Assembly (NCBI RefSeq): GCF_014288055.1
Contig: NZ_JACOPK010000005.1
Span: 124,001-188,000 of the forward strand
Direction: 5' to 3'
Length of the DNA: 64,000 bases
Source: Agathobaculum hominis
GTDB taxonomy: Bacteria; Bacillota; Clostridia; Oscillospirales; Butyricicoccaceae
Shown here: positions 23,952-32,063 of the stretch, piece after piece
Layout: each line of letters begins with the position of its first letter
Numbering within the stretch: the stretch's first letter is position 1
Translations under genes and position numbers: made by a program
The notes under the pieces: generated by a model
Told to the model about the DNA's origin: nothing
Seen by the model: the letters and a program-made list of their open reading frames with translations, nothing else
The model's database searches: none

Positions 23952-24194
23952 TTACGGAACGAGGCAGTCGGGGAGGAGCGCGCGGAGCTGCCGGAGCAGG
24001 CCGTCGCAGTCGTCCGAGTAGATGACGAGCGTCAGCGGATTGCTCAGGTCGAGGCTGTAAATGCCGAGCAGGGACTTCGCGTCGATCGTGTAGCGGCCGG
24101 AAACCAGATTGACCTCATACGGGCAGGGAGTGAGAAAATCGACGAGTTTTTTGACCTGATCGGTCTGCTGCAAACGAATTTTTACTTCAGTCAT
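23952..24194 (-). CDS. HPr-family protein without the phospho-histidine (Crh-like)
   Basis: An 80-residue HPr-fold protein. The regulatory serine region is clear (DAKSLLGIYSL corresponds to the Ser46 site of HPr), but the active-site GIHARP segment is absent and the protein contains no histidine at all. It therefore cannot carry phosphate in the PTS. In Bacillus, Crh has the same features and serves as a co-regulator of CcpA after Ser phosphorylation. By analogy this protein may link the operon to carbon catabolite control. It lies 18 bp after the PfkB gene as the last gene of the operon. Confidence 0.78.
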   Translation of the reverse strand: MTEVKIRLQQTDQVKKLVDFLTPCPYEVNLVSGRYTIDAKSLLGIYSLDLSNPLTLVIYSDDCDGLLRQLRALLPDCLVP

Positions 24195-24212
24195 ATCCAG
24201 AATTCCTTTCCA

Positions 24213-25181
24213 TCAGAGCAGAGGGGCGGAGGCGATACAGCTGCGGATTTCTTCCATGGAGGGCATGGCGGGGATAGCGCCGCCCTTTGTGGTGGTCAGA
24301 CTGCCGGCGGCGTTGCCGAAGCGGACGATTTCGCGGAGCGCATCCTCGGGGAGCGCGCGCAGCTCCTCGGCGGTCTTGCCTTTCAGCAGGAAGTGGATTG
24401 CGCCCATGAAGGCGTCGCCTGCGCCGGTGGTGTCCACCGTCGGCACATCGAAGGTCGGGAGCGCCCCGGCACACACTGCGTTGCGGCAGTAAGCGCCCTT
24501 CGCGCCCATGGACACCAGTACGAGCGACGGCCCCATATCGAGCAGCGCCTTCGAGCCGCGTTCCGGGTCGCTTTCGCCGGTCACGAGCTGCATTTCCTCC
24601 TCGGAAACCTTGAGAATGTCCGCGAGGCGGATGCCTTCCTTCATCCGGAGAACCGCCTCTTCGGTATCGTCCCAGAGAAGCGGACGGTAGTTCGGGTCGA
24701 AGCTGACGAGTTTTCCCTTCTGCCGCGCATAGCGGGCCGCGGAGAGCGTCGCCGTGCGGCAGGGGTCGGCGGTCATGGAAACCGAACCGAAATGGAAGAT
24801 GGCGCAGTCGTCGAGCAGCGCGGTATCGACCTCGGACTCGCGCAGCATGATGTCCGCGCCGGGGCTGCGGTAGAACGTAAACGAGCGGTCGCCGTTCGCG
24901 TCGAGCTGGACGAAAGCGAGCGTCGTGGGCACCTTTTCATCGACTGCCAGACCGGAAACGTCAATTCCGCTGTCGAGCAGCGTCTGCCGCAGAAAATCCC
25001 CGAAGCCGTCGCGGCCGACCTTGCCGATGAAGGCGGTCTTTCCGCCAAGCCGGGCGTTCATCGCCAGAACATTCGCCGGTGCGCCGCCGGGGTTGCGGGC
25101 AAAGAGCGCGATGCCCTGCGCGTTTTCTCCGTTCGGCGTGAAGTCGATTAGACATTCACCGAGAGCTGCAACATCAATCAT
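24213..25181 (-). CDS. PfkB-family sugar kinase, fructokinase type
   Basis: A 322-residue ribokinase-family kinase. The N-terminal signature is ALGECLIDF with GGAPANV in the substrate lid region, followed by GKVGRDGFG. The C-terminal PfkB signature DTTGAGDAFMGA carries the catalytic Asp, with anion-hole GAGD. The predicted reaction is ATP-dependent phosphorylation of fructose to fructose-6-phosphate. It overlaps the transporter gene by 8 bp (translational coupling) and shares the operon with a sorbitol-type dehydrogenase that would produce fructose. Confidence 0.9.
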   Translation of the reverse strand: MIDVAALGECLIDFTPNGENAQGIALFARNPGGAPANVLAMNARLGGKTAFIGKVGRDGFGDFLRQTLLDSGIDVSGLAVDEKVPTTLAFVQLDANGDRSFTFYRSPGADIMLRESEVDTALLDDCAIFHFGSVSMTADPCRTATLSAARYARQKGKLVSFDPNYRPLLWDDTEEAVLRMKEGIRLADILKVSEEEMQLVTGESDPERGSKALLDMGPSLVLVSMGAKGAYCRNAVCAGALPTFDVPTVDTTGAGDAFMGAIHFLLKGKTAEELRALPEDALREIVRFGNAAGSLTTTKGGAIPAMPSMEEIRSCIASAPLL

Positions 25182-26577
25182 TTTTAATCACCTCAAACTG
25201 CTTTTTCGCGTTCAGTTCAGTCATGATGCGGTTATACGAACGCTTGTTGATACGATAGAAGAACAGGACGGCCGCCGTTAACAGCCACAGCACGCCGGGA
25301 ATCAGCGAGAAGGCGAGGTGCATGCTCGTCTGCACGGCGGCATTCTGCGTCTGATTGGGGACGAACTGCAAAGCGCCCAGAATGCCGGCGAGTGCCGAAG
25401 TGCCGATGGCCATGCCGAGCTTGTTGCCGAGCGACACAAAGGCGTACTGGAAGCCGTCGTTGCGCACGCCGGTTTTCCACTCGCCGTATTCCACGCAGTC
25501 GGGCACGATGGCGTAAATCGCGGTGTTGAAGCCGCAGAAGAAGAACTGCGAGAGCGCGGCAAACGTGTAGAACGGCACCGGGGTGGATACCGCGCTGAAG
25601 AAATACAGGGCAATCAGTGAAACGCCGGTTCCGGCGGAGAACAGCGCGGCGGTATGGCCCTTGTTGCCGAGCTTTTCGAACACGAAGGGGAACACGGCCG
25701 CACCGAGAATGGACGGCACAATTAAAATCAGAGAGTAGACCGTGAACAGGTTTTCGTTGCCCTCCACGTATTTGAAGTAATAGAGCAGGTCAGCGTTGCG
25801 GCCGTAAAGGGTCACGCCGAACAGGAACTGACCGGCGAGCGCAATCAGATACGGACGGTTCTGCGCCGCCGCCTGAAACTGCTTTTTCAGCGAAACCTTT
25901 TCGCGTCGGGGAGGCTGCACGACCTCCTTCGTCTTTGCGAAGCAGAACCAGTGGCAGAGCGTAAAGATGCCGCCGTAGAGCACCGTCACCATCAGGTAGC
26001 CGTGCGCGGCGTTGTCGCCGCCGAAGTGAGAGATGAGCGGAAGCGTGATGATGTTGAGGATGTTGATGGCGATCATCGCGCAGACCGAGCGGGAGGTGTT
26101 GATTTTCGCGCGCTCCTCGATGTTCTGCGTCAGCGTGCCGCACAGCGTACCGTAGGGAATGTTGACGCAAGTGTAGCCGAGCACCAGCACGCAGTAGGTG
26201 ATGTACATATACAGGCTTTTCGCCCTGTCCGGCCACGCCGGATGCGCCCAGAACGTCAGCACCAGAACGACGGCGGTGAGCGGCGCGCCGATCAGCAGCC
26301 ACGGGCGGTAGCGGCCCCAGCGGGTGCGGGTGCGGTCGCTGAGCGAGCCGATGACCGGGTCGTTTATCGCGTCCCAGAAGCGGGAGACCAGCATCAGCAG
26401 CGAAACCGCCGCCATGCTGATGCCGCAGACATCGGTGTAGAAAATCATCAGAAAATTGCCGACAAACATCCAGCTGAAATTGCAGCCGACGTCGCCCATG
26501 CCGTAGGCGATCTTGCTGATCAGCGGAACCTTGATATTGGTGTCTTGCTGCCGGGACGGTGCGGTGGTACTGCTCAT
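25174..26577 (-). CDS. GPH-family sugar/polyol:cation symporter
   Basis: A 467-residue, 12-segment transporter of the glycoside-pentoside-hexuronide family (MelB/XylP/UidB type) within MFS. Marker stretches are ISKIAYGMGDVGCNF at the N-terminus, DAINDPVIGSLSDRTRTRWGRYRP in the first cytoplasmic loop, and TLTQNIEERAKINTSR. Uptake is by H+ or Na+ symport. It sits between the dehydrogenase and the kinase, so it likely imports the polyol or sugar used by them. It is longer at the C-terminus than a minimal MFS core, as usual for GPH members. Confidence 0.9.
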   Translation of the reverse strand: MSSTTAPSRQQDTNIKVPLISKIAYGMGDVGCNFSWMFVGNFLMIFYTDVCGISMAAVSLLMLVSRFWDAINDPVIGSLSDRTRTRWGRYRPWLLIGAPLTAVVLVLTFWAHPAWPDRAKSLYMYITYCVLVLGYTCVNIPYGTLCGTLTQNIEERAKINTSRSVCAMIAINILNIITLPLISHFGGDNAAHGYLMVTVLYGGIFTLCHWFCFAKTKEVVQPPRREKVSLKKQFQAAAQNRPYLIALAGQFLFGVTLYGRNADLLYYFKYVEGNENLFTVYSLILIVPSILGAAVFPFVFEKLGNKGHTAALFSAGTGVSLIALYFFSAVSTPVPFYTFAALSQFFFCGFNTAIYAIVPDCVEYGEWKTGVRNDGFQYAFVSLGNKLGMAIGTSALAGILGALQFVPNQTQNAAVQTSMHLAFSLIPGVLWLLTAAVLFFYRINKRSYNRIMTELNAKKQFEVIKND

Positions 26578-26616
26578 TCGGCGCAGCTCCTTTCTCTCTT
26601 TACCCTGTTCCGAGGA

Positions 26617-27678
26617 TTAAAGCCGGGTTTCGTCCGCGATTTTCACGACCGCCTTGACGATGTTCGCCTTGTCGGCGATGCTCTTGTCCATCGCGTTCTG
26701 GATGTCGTCAAAGTCGAAAATGTTGGTCACGACGCCTTTGAGGTTGATTTTGCCCGAGGCGACCGCGTCGATGGCCATGGGGTAGATGTGGCGGTAGCGG
26801 AACACGGTCTTGAAGGTCAGCTCCTTGTCAAGTGCGAGGCTGACGGGGAGCGTCATTTCGCCCGACTTGGAGTAGCCGACGAGAACGATGGTCGCGCCCT
26901 TGTGCACCATTTCGATGGCCTGACGGGTGGTGAACTCGGTGCCTGCGGTTTCGATGACCAGATCGCAGCCGAAGCCGTCGGTCAGGTCGAGAACGGCCTG
27001 CACGGCGTTCTGCTCCTTGCCGTTGATCACGCCGTCCGCGCCGAGCTCGAGCGCTTTGTCCAGACGCGCCTGCATGATGTCCACCACGTAAACGTGGGAA
27101 ACACCCTCAGACTTGAGCGCCATCATGCTCATCAGACCGATGCAGCCCGCGCCCATGACAACGGCGGTCTGACCGGCGTGCGCGCCGCCCTGATTGGCCG
27201 CGTGGAAGCCGACCGCGAGCGGCTCGATGAGCGCGCCTTCGAGCGTGCTTACGTTGTCCGGCAGCTTGAAGCAGAGCGCGGCTTCATGCGCGACATACTC
27301 CTGAAAAACGCCGTCCACCGGGGGAGTCGCGAAAAATACAACATCCGGACAGAGGTTGTATTTGCCCTCGCGGCAGAATTTGCAGTGGCCGCAGGTCTTG
27401 CCCGGTTCGAGCGCAACGCGGTCGCCGACCTTGAGGTGCGTAACCTTCTTGCCAACCTCAACGACCGTGCCGCCCGGCTCGTGACCCAGAACGAATGGCG
27501 GCTCGACCACGTAATGACCGATGGCGCCGGTTTCGTAATAGTGCATATCGCTGCCGCAGATGCCGACATATTCGAGCTTTACCAGCACCTCATCGTCCTT
27601 CGGCGTCGGAATATCGCGCGTGGTGTAACCCATTTTGCCGATGCCGTTCATGACTGCTACTTTCATTTTGCCTTCCAT
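26617..27678 (-). CDS. Zinc-dependent polyol (sorbitol/iditol-type) dehydrogenase
   Basis: A 353-residue medium-chain dehydrogenase. Catalytic zinc ligands are in VGICGSDMHYYE and GHEPGG; structural zinc cysteines are in CGHCKFCREGKYNLC; and the Rossmann nucleotide site is VMGAGCIGLMSMM. It matches sorbitol/xylitol dehydrogenases that oxidise the polyol to a ketose with NAD+. The ribosome site GGAGGG is six bases from the ATG. It is the first gene after a putative ROK operator and is co-directional with transporter, kinase and HPr-like protein, giving a complete polyol-to-fructose-6-phosphate route. Confidence 0.9.
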   Translation of the reverse strand: MEGKMKVAVMNGIGKMGYTTRDIPTPKDDEVLVKLEYVGICGSDMHYYETGAIGHYVVEPPFVLGHEPGGTVVEVGKKVTHLKVGDRVALEPGKTCGHCKFCREGKYNLCPDVVFFATPPVDGVFQEYVAHEAALCFKLPDNVSTLEGALIEPLAVGFHAANQGGAHAGQTAVVMGAGCIGLMSMMALKSEGVSHVYVVDIMQARLDKALELGADGVINGKEQNAVQAVLDLTDGFGCDLVIETAGTEFTTRQAIEMVHKGATIVLVGYSKSGEMTLPVSLALDKELTFKTVFRYRHIYPMAIDAVASGKINLKGVVTNIFDFDDIQNAMDKSIADKANIVKAVVKIADETRL

Positions 27679-27711
27679 AAAAATCCCTCCGCATTGTTAT
27701 ATGTATTTACT

Positions 27712-27742
27712 TTTATAAACTACTTATGAATGTAGCTATAAA
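27712..27742. promoter_or_regulatory. Inverted-repeat operator upstream of polyol dehydrogenase
   Basis: TTTATA-AA-CTAC (27712-27723), an 8-bp centre, then GTAG-C-TATAAA (27732-27742). This near-perfect dyad, 34 bp upstream of the dehydrogenase start, resembles AT-rich dyads bound by XylR/ROK regulators. It is the probable binding site of the ROK protein encoded next door. Confidence 0.6.
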
Positions 27743-27822
27743 TTAGCACAGGGCAGAAAGATTGTCAATCCCCGCGGCAGCATTTCAGAGATATGCACAA
27801 GAGCGCGGACGTAAAATTGTGC

Positions 27823-27850
27823 AAAAAAATCAGGGACAGAAGTCTGTCCC
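27823..27850 (-). terminator. Terminator after the ROK regulator gene
   Basis: On the minus strand the dyad GGGACAGACTTCTGTCCC is followed by TGATTTTTTT. It lies 15 bp past the ROK gene, so regulator and catabolic genes are separate transcription units. Confidence 0.8.
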
Positions 27851-27864
27851 CGAGAAAATTCAAG

Positions 27865-28992
27865 TTATAACGACTGAATAAACGACTCAATGTGCACGAG
27901 CGCCGCGCCGAGCGCGGAGGATTCCAGCTGATAGCGGCTGAATTTCAGGTAGCTGCTGTCCGGCTCGAAGGTGTTGTGCCGGGCCAGAAGCTCCCGCAGC
28001 GGCGCACCGAATTCGGACAGAAAACCGCCCACGTAGCCGCCGACGATCACATCGCAGTCAAAAATCATGCGCAGGTTGTTCACCGCGACCGCGAGATGGG
28101 CGAGGTATTCGTCCCACGCGGCCTGAAGCGTGCGGTCTCCGGCACGCAGACCGTCGAAAAACAGCGCAAGATTGCCGCCGGTCAACGCGGAGAGCACCTT
28201 TGCGGAGCAGTAAGCGTCCACGCAGCCGCGCTTGCCGCAGTAGCAGGGGCGGCCGTCCGGGACGAGGGTCATGTGGCCGAACTCGCCGGCGCGGAGGTGC
28301 TCCCCGACGTAGAGCGAGCCGCCCGTGAAAATCGAGCCGCCGACGCTGTTGCTCAGCGAGAGATAGACGAGGCTGTGCAGGTTTTCGCGGCCGCGGATCT
28401 CGGCGAGTCCGGCGGCGTTCGCGTCGTTGATGAAGCGGCAGGGGAAGGGGATGCAGCGGCTGAACTCCTCGACCGGCACGCCGCGCAGACCGAGCGCGTG
28501 GGAATAGACGAGCGTTTTCTCGTCCCGATCGAGAATGCCGGGCAGGGAAATACCGACGCCGAGCACGGTTTCCGTCGGGCAGCCCTCTTTTTCGAGCAGG
28601 CTCTTTACAAGCTCGGCGAGTCCGGCGGCGTAGGCGTCGCACCGCTCAAAGGGGCGCTTTTTTCGCTCAAACCGCACCAGTTCGCCGGATAAATCGACCA
28701 GAACCGCACCGATATGGTTCTGCGTTATTTCGAGACCGACCGCATAGCGGGCGTTCCGCACCGGGGCAAAGGCTTTCGCCTTGCGGCCGCCGGTGGACTC
28801 GAAGGTGCCGACCTCCTGCACCAGTCCCATTTCCATCAGCTCTTTGACGTTCTGGAGCACAGTCGGCCAGCTGTTGCCGACCTTGGCCGCCAGTTCGGGC
28901 TGGGAAATGCGCTCGCAGGCAAAAATGCTGCGCATCGTTCGAATGCGGTTGATTTTCTTTACATCGCGGTTGTTCGCTCCGCCTTTTATCAT
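27865..28992 (-). CDS. ROK-family transcriptional repressor (NagC/XylR type)
   Basis: A 375-residue regulator. Residues about 15-75 form a winged HTH (ISQPELAAKVGNSWPTVLQNVKELMEMGLV). Residues about 85-375 form a ROK sugar-kinase-like domain with a zinc-site CYCGKRGCVDAYCS and a FINDANAAGLAEI catalytic-type loop. In the family, sugar binding to the ROK domain releases DNA. It is divergent in function from, but co-directional with, the polyol operon and is likely its repressor through the dyad at 27712-27742. The start follows GGAGGTGACG. Confidence 0.9.
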   Translation of the reverse strand: MIKGGANNRDVKKINRIRTMRSIFACERISQPELAAKVGNSWPTVLQNVKELMEMGLVQEVGTFESTGGRKAKAFAPVRNARYAVGLEITQNHIGAVLVDLSGELVRFERKKRPFERCDAYAAGLAELVKSLLEKEGCPTETVLGVGISLPGILDRDEKTLVYSHALGLRGVPVEEFSRCIPFPCRFINDANAAGLAEIRGRENLHSLVYLSLSNSVGGSIFTGGSLYVGEHLRAGEFGHMTLVPDGRPCYCGKRGCVDAYCSAKVLSALTGGNLALFFDGLRAGDRTLQAAWDEYLAHLAVAVNNLRMIFDCDVIVGGYVGGFLSEFGAPLRELLARHNTFEPDSSYLKFSRYQLESSALGAALVHIESFIQSL

Positions 28993-29054
28993 CTGGATGC
29001 GTCACCTCCGGATACGAAAACGACATCTGAAATGTAATTTATAAAGTCATTTCT

Positions 29055-29083
29055 ATTATAGGGAATTCGGAGAGATTATGCAA
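29055..29083 (-). promoter_or_regulatory. Promoter of the ROK regulator gene
   Basis: Minus strand: TTGCAT (29078-29083), 17-bp spacer, TATAAT (29055-29060), about 60 bp upstream of the ROK start codon. Confidence 0.65.
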
Positions 29084-29124
29084 GGGGAAACCTTTGATTC
29101 GGCGGAAGTTATAAAATAATAGAA

Positions 29125-29148
29125 ACCCCGGAGCGGCTGCCCCGGGGT
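29125..29148 (-). terminator. Terminator of the SLH-protein gene
   Basis: On the minus strand ACCCCGG / CCGGGGT forms a 7-bp stem with a 10-nt loop, followed by TTCTATTATTTT. Confidence 0.7.
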
Positions 29149-29171
29149 CTGTCTGCTGTCCAATCAAATTT

Positions 29172-30332
29172 TTAGTTCTTGCTGCGATACAGGAACGTTA
29201 CGATCTGCGCTCTGGTGCAGCCGTCTGCCGGGGCGAATGTCGTTGAGGAAGTGCCGGTAGTGATGCCGTGCGCGACCGCCCACTGAACTGCATCGGCATA
29301 GAATGCGCCGTCCGCCAGATCGCTGAAGGCGAGATCTGCCTTGGCTGCGGGTTTGCCTGATGCACGCCACAGGAAGGTTACGACCTGATCGCGCTGTACC
29401 GTTACATTCGGGTCAAAGGAAGTTGCAGAAACGCCGTTCGTTACATTGTTCGCAACCGCCCACAGAACCGCCTGATAGTAATAATCCGAACGTTTGACGT
29501 CGGTGAACGGATTATCTACGCTGTTCGTCTGCGGAGAACCGGCAGCGCGCCACAGGAAAGTGACCGTCTGTGCGCGCGTACAGGTCTCCTGCGGCCCGAA
29601 GGTCGTTTCGGTCAGACCGGAAGTCACCTTGCTGCCTACCGCCCACTTCACCGCATCATAGAAGTAATCCGACTTGGCAATATCGGAGAATCCGGTATCG
29701 GGATCTTTCATCGGAGCCGTCGCAAAACGCGCCTCGATGGTGTGCGCGGTCTGCACCTTGACGAACTTATAGGACGCTACCGCACCGATGCTTTTGCCGT
29801 CCACCAGAACGTCCGCGATTTTATAGCCGTTATTTGCGGTAATCGTATAGTTCTGATTGTTGCCGTTGGTGATGCTGCTGGTACCGTTTGGGCTGATGCT
29901 GCCGCCAACGCCTGCCTTGGCCGTAATCGCATGCTTTTCTCGGGAGATATAGCCGCCCGAACCCTGCAGGACCGGGAAAGTTGTATACGCTTCGCCAAGT
30001 GCGCGTCCGTCTCGGCCAGTTCCCTTGAGGGTATAGTAGCCCGGCTTTGCATCCGGATCGACCCATACGCCCTTGTTACGGATATAGACTTCGGAAGGCT
30101 CCTGCCCCTCTTCATCTGTAATCGACCAGTCCACCTTGCTGAAAATATCGTTGCCGTCGGCGTCATAGGCATATACTACGGCTACCGTACCGCCGTACAT
30201 GCCGGGCCAGCCGGCAAGATCGACCTTAACGGAAACAACGGTCGGCAGTTCTTCCTCCGCTGCGCTTGCCGAGAAGACAGCCATGCTGCATACCGTCATA
30301 AGCGCCAGCAACAGAGATACGATTCGTTTCAT
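29172..30332 (-). CDS. Secreted S-layer-homology (SLH) domain protein
   Basis: About 386 residues. The Sec signal peptide (KRIVSLLLALMTVCSMAVFSASAA) is followed by a Gly-rich beta domain, then an InlB-B/BACON-like repeat (HAITAKAGVGGSISPNG... FVKVQTAHTIEARFA). Three SLH repeats form the last ~165 residues (FSDIAKSDYFYDAVKWAV, FTDVKRSDYYYQAVLWAV, FSDLADGAFYADAVQWAV). SLH domains anchor proteins to pyruvylated wall polysaccharide, and the polysaccharide locus at 35-51 kb includes a pyruvyltransferase domain. The start is ambiguous: ATG 30332, or TTG 30341, which is better spaced from GGGAG. Confidence 0.9.
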   Translation of the reverse strand: MKRIVSLLLALMTVCSMAVFSASAAEEELPTVVSVKVDLAGWPGMYGGTVAVVYAYDADGNDIFSKVDWSITDEEGQEPSEVYIRNKGVWVDPDAKPGYYTLKGTGRDGRALGEAYTTFPVLQGSGGYISREKHAITAKAGVGGSISPNGTSSITNGNNQNYTITANNGYKIADVLVDGKSIGAVASYKFVKVQTAHTIEARFATAPMKDPDTGFSDIAKSDYFYDAVKWAVGSKVTSGLTETTFGPQETCTRAQTVTFLWRAAGSPQTNSVDNPFTDVKRSDYYYQAVLWAVANNVTNGVSATSFDPNVTVQRDQVVTFLWRASGKPAAKADLAFSDLADGAFYADAVQWAVAHGITTGTSSTTFAPADGCTRAQIVTFLYRSKN

Positions 30333-30712
30333 CCTTTTCAAATGTACCACTCCCGTAAATTGGAATTCGTCAATGTTTGATTTGTTTCAGTTTACAACAT
30401 TTTCTGCGGGATGGCAAGGGCGTTCCGGGGGGTTCGCTTCGTGTGTTGCATGAAGATAACTTCGCTTTTGATTATTATCGGTATAGCACATAACAAAGCC
30501 GGAATCAAGCGTGATTTGGTCGTGGATTTTGTCCGGCCCACGCGGCTTTGTTCGAACTATTCGGATTCCATAGACAACATTATACAATAAGTTCTCAATA
30601 TTTCAACGAATAGCCGCAATTTTTCGGGCGGTTCCATAACATTTATGGGCTGATGAATGACTGCCAGAAACATACAGAAATATACTTTTGCTGAAATTTT
30701 ATATAACCAATA
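30333..30712. other. Intergenic region
   Basis: No gene, repeat or RNA structure that I can support was found. The left part should contain the SLH gene promoter on the minus strand; the right part is AT-rich. Confidence 0.3.
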
Positions 30713-30740
30713 TTGACAAGGCAGGCAGAGGGGGTATAAT
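30713..30740 (+). promoter_or_regulatory. Strong sigma-A promoter
   Basis: TTGACA (30713-30718), 16-bp spacer, TATAAT (30735-30740). Both boxes are consensus. The first start codon downstream with a ribosome site is that of the AlkD-like gene at 31018, giving an untranslated leader of about 270 nt. Confidence 0.85.
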
Positions 30741-30746
30741 AAGCGT

Positions 30747-31017
30747 GTCAAATAGGCACAAGGGTACCCTTGTATCAGGATAGGACTATCCTGATACAAT
30801 CCGTTCTAATGACAAAATTTTTCGGAGCGGAGCGGAGATACTTGCGGCCGAAGGTTCTGCAAATAAACGGAAAACCGCAGAACCGGAATATAAGCGGAAG
30901 TTGCCGCAATCCTCATGCGTTTTTGTGAGAATGTTAAGTAAAAAATAAACATCTTTCTGAGAGCAGCTGCACCTCACCGTGCGGCTGTTCCTTTATGGAA
31001 AAGGGGGGCATTCCTTG
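30747..31017 (+). promoter_or_regulatory. Long structured leader with overlapping palindromes
   Basis: The leader begins with two overlapping palindromes: ACAAGGGTACCCTTGT (30758-30773, perfect) and TTGTATCAGGATAG-GA-CTATCCTGATACAA (30770-30799, perfect arms, within which the first arm overlaps by four bases). A further hairpin GGTTCTGC / GCAGAACC lies at about 30856-30884, and CAGCTGCAC / GTGCGGCTG with a T-rich end at about 30964-30993. These could be tandem operators next to the promoter or mutually exclusive RNA hairpins. No known riboswitch recognised. Confidence 0.5.
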
Positions 31018-31725
31018 ATGGGAATGAGCGAAAACAGGGCGCAGAGGGCGGTTTTAGAACGGCTTTTCGCCTTGCAGGACACGAAATACCGGGCGTTTCA
31101 GAGCAAGCTGATGCCGACCGTCGCGCCCGAAACCGTAATCGGCGTGCGCACGCCGCTGCTGCGGAACCTCGCAAAGGAGCTTGCGGGCACCGCCGAGGCG
31201 GCGGACTTCCTGCGCGTTCTGCCGCACGCATACTACGAGGAGAACAACCTCCATGCGTTCCTCGTGGAGAAAATCCGCGACTACGACGCAGCGCTCGCGG
31301 AAACCGAACGGTTCCTGCCGTACATCGACAACTGGGCGACCTGCGACTGCTTTTCGCCCAAGGTTTTCGCGAAGCATAAGGACGAGCTGCTGACGCCCGT
31401 CCGCCGGTGGCTCTTATCGGAAAAACTCTACACCGTGCGCTACGCAATCGGCATGCTGATGCGGCATTATCTCGATGCGGATTTCCGGCCGGAATACCTC
31501 GCGTGGGTGGCGGATGTGCAGAGCGAGGAGTATTACCTGAACATGATGCGTGCGTGGTACTTCGCCACGGCGGTCGCCAAGCAGCCGGATGACACGCTGC
31601 CGTATCTCACCGAGCGGCGGCTCGACGTCTGGACGCACAACAAGGCCATTCAGAAGGCCGTGGAGAGCTATCGCATTCCGCCCGAATTGAAGCAGCACCT
31701 TCGCGAAATGCGCATCCGCGCGTAA
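31018..31725 (+). CDS. DNA alkylation repair protein, AlkD/AlkC-like HEAT-repeat glycosylase
   Basis: A 235-residue helical protein of the DNA_alkylation_repair family: GVRTPLLRNLAKELAG, ENNLHAFLVEKIRDYD, IDNWATCDCFSPK with the Trp-Asp-type active region, and a C-terminal HNKAIQKAVESYRI. AlkD-like enzymes excise alkylated bases by HEAT-repeat wrapping of DNA. The ATG at 31018 follows AAGGGGGG. It is a single gene with its own strong promoter and long leader, and a terminator immediately after, so it is independently regulated. Confidence 0.85.
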   Translation: MGMSENRAQRAVLERLFALQDTKYRAFQSKLMPTVAPETVIGVRTPLLRNLAKELAGTAEAADFLRVLPHAYYEENNLHAFLVEKIRDYDAALAETERFLPYIDNWATCDCFSPKVFAKHKDELLTPVRRWLLSEKLYTVRYAIGMLMRHYLDADFRPEYLAWVADVQSEEYYLNMMRAWYFATAVAKQPDDTLPYLTERRLDVWTHNKAIQKAVESYRIPPELKQHLREMRIRA

Positions 31726-31740
31726 AACTTCCATAAAATA

Positions 31741-31785
31741 CCGGAGCGCACGGCCCAAATCGTCAGGCTGTGCGCTCCGGTTTTT
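31741..31785 (+). terminator. Terminator after AlkD-like gene
   Basis: A 15-bp near-perfect stem CCGGAGCGCACGGCC / GGCTGTGCGCTCCGG (one G-U pair) with a 10-nt loop, followed by TTTTTAC. Confidence 0.85.
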
Positions 31786-32030
31786 ACTTATCGTCCTTAT
31801 GGTTCATCGCGCTGATGACGGCTTTCAGCACGCTTTCCAGATAAGGAAGCTGACTGTGCGCGACGCTTTCTACCATAGGGGAGAGCGCCTTGAACACCGA
31901 CAGCTTTTCCTTTTTCTCCTGTTTGCCGAACAGGATGTAATCGGTGGACAGGCTGAGTGTCGTCGCAATGCGGCACAGCGTCGGCACGGACATACCCTTG
32001 ACGCCGAGTTCGATGTCGGAACAGAAATTT
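31784..32030 (-). pseudogene. 5'-truncated XRE-family regulator
   Basis: The remaining translation (FCSDIELG, VKGMSVPTLCRIATTLSLSTDYILFGK..., ending MNHKDDK) matches residues 34 onward of the intact XRE regulator at 53330-53668 at very high identity. The first ~33 residues, including helices 1-2 of the HTH, are missing. The break at about 32030 joins directly to a scrap of the gene that lies beyond the XRE gene at the intact locus. It is non-functional unless an internal start is used. Confidence 0.85.
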
Positions 32031-32063
32031 GCTTTTCACGCGAACAGGATATTTATAACGCAG
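32031..32063 (+). pseudogene. Scrap of the zinc-ribbon protein gene (relative of 53793-56294)
   Basis: GCTTTTCACGCGAACAGGAT and the following bases through 32063 match the region around codons 15-25 of the 833-residue protein gene at 53793 (translation FSREQDIYNAV against FSHAQDIYNAI). It shows that a second copy of the whole XRE/zinc-ribbon module once existed here and was lost by an internal deletion. Confidence 0.65.

Noticed and set aside
25951..27729. 592-codon plus-strand frame across the transporter and dehydrogenase genes
   Set aside because: It spans two well-supported minus-strand genes and their spacer in antisense. High GC explains the lack of stops, and no motif is present.
30747..31017. 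6S RNA or a known riboswitch in the leader of the AlkD-like gene
   Set aside because: The palindromic hairpins do not form the long central-bubble rod of 6S RNA, and no conserved riboswitch core that I know is visible.
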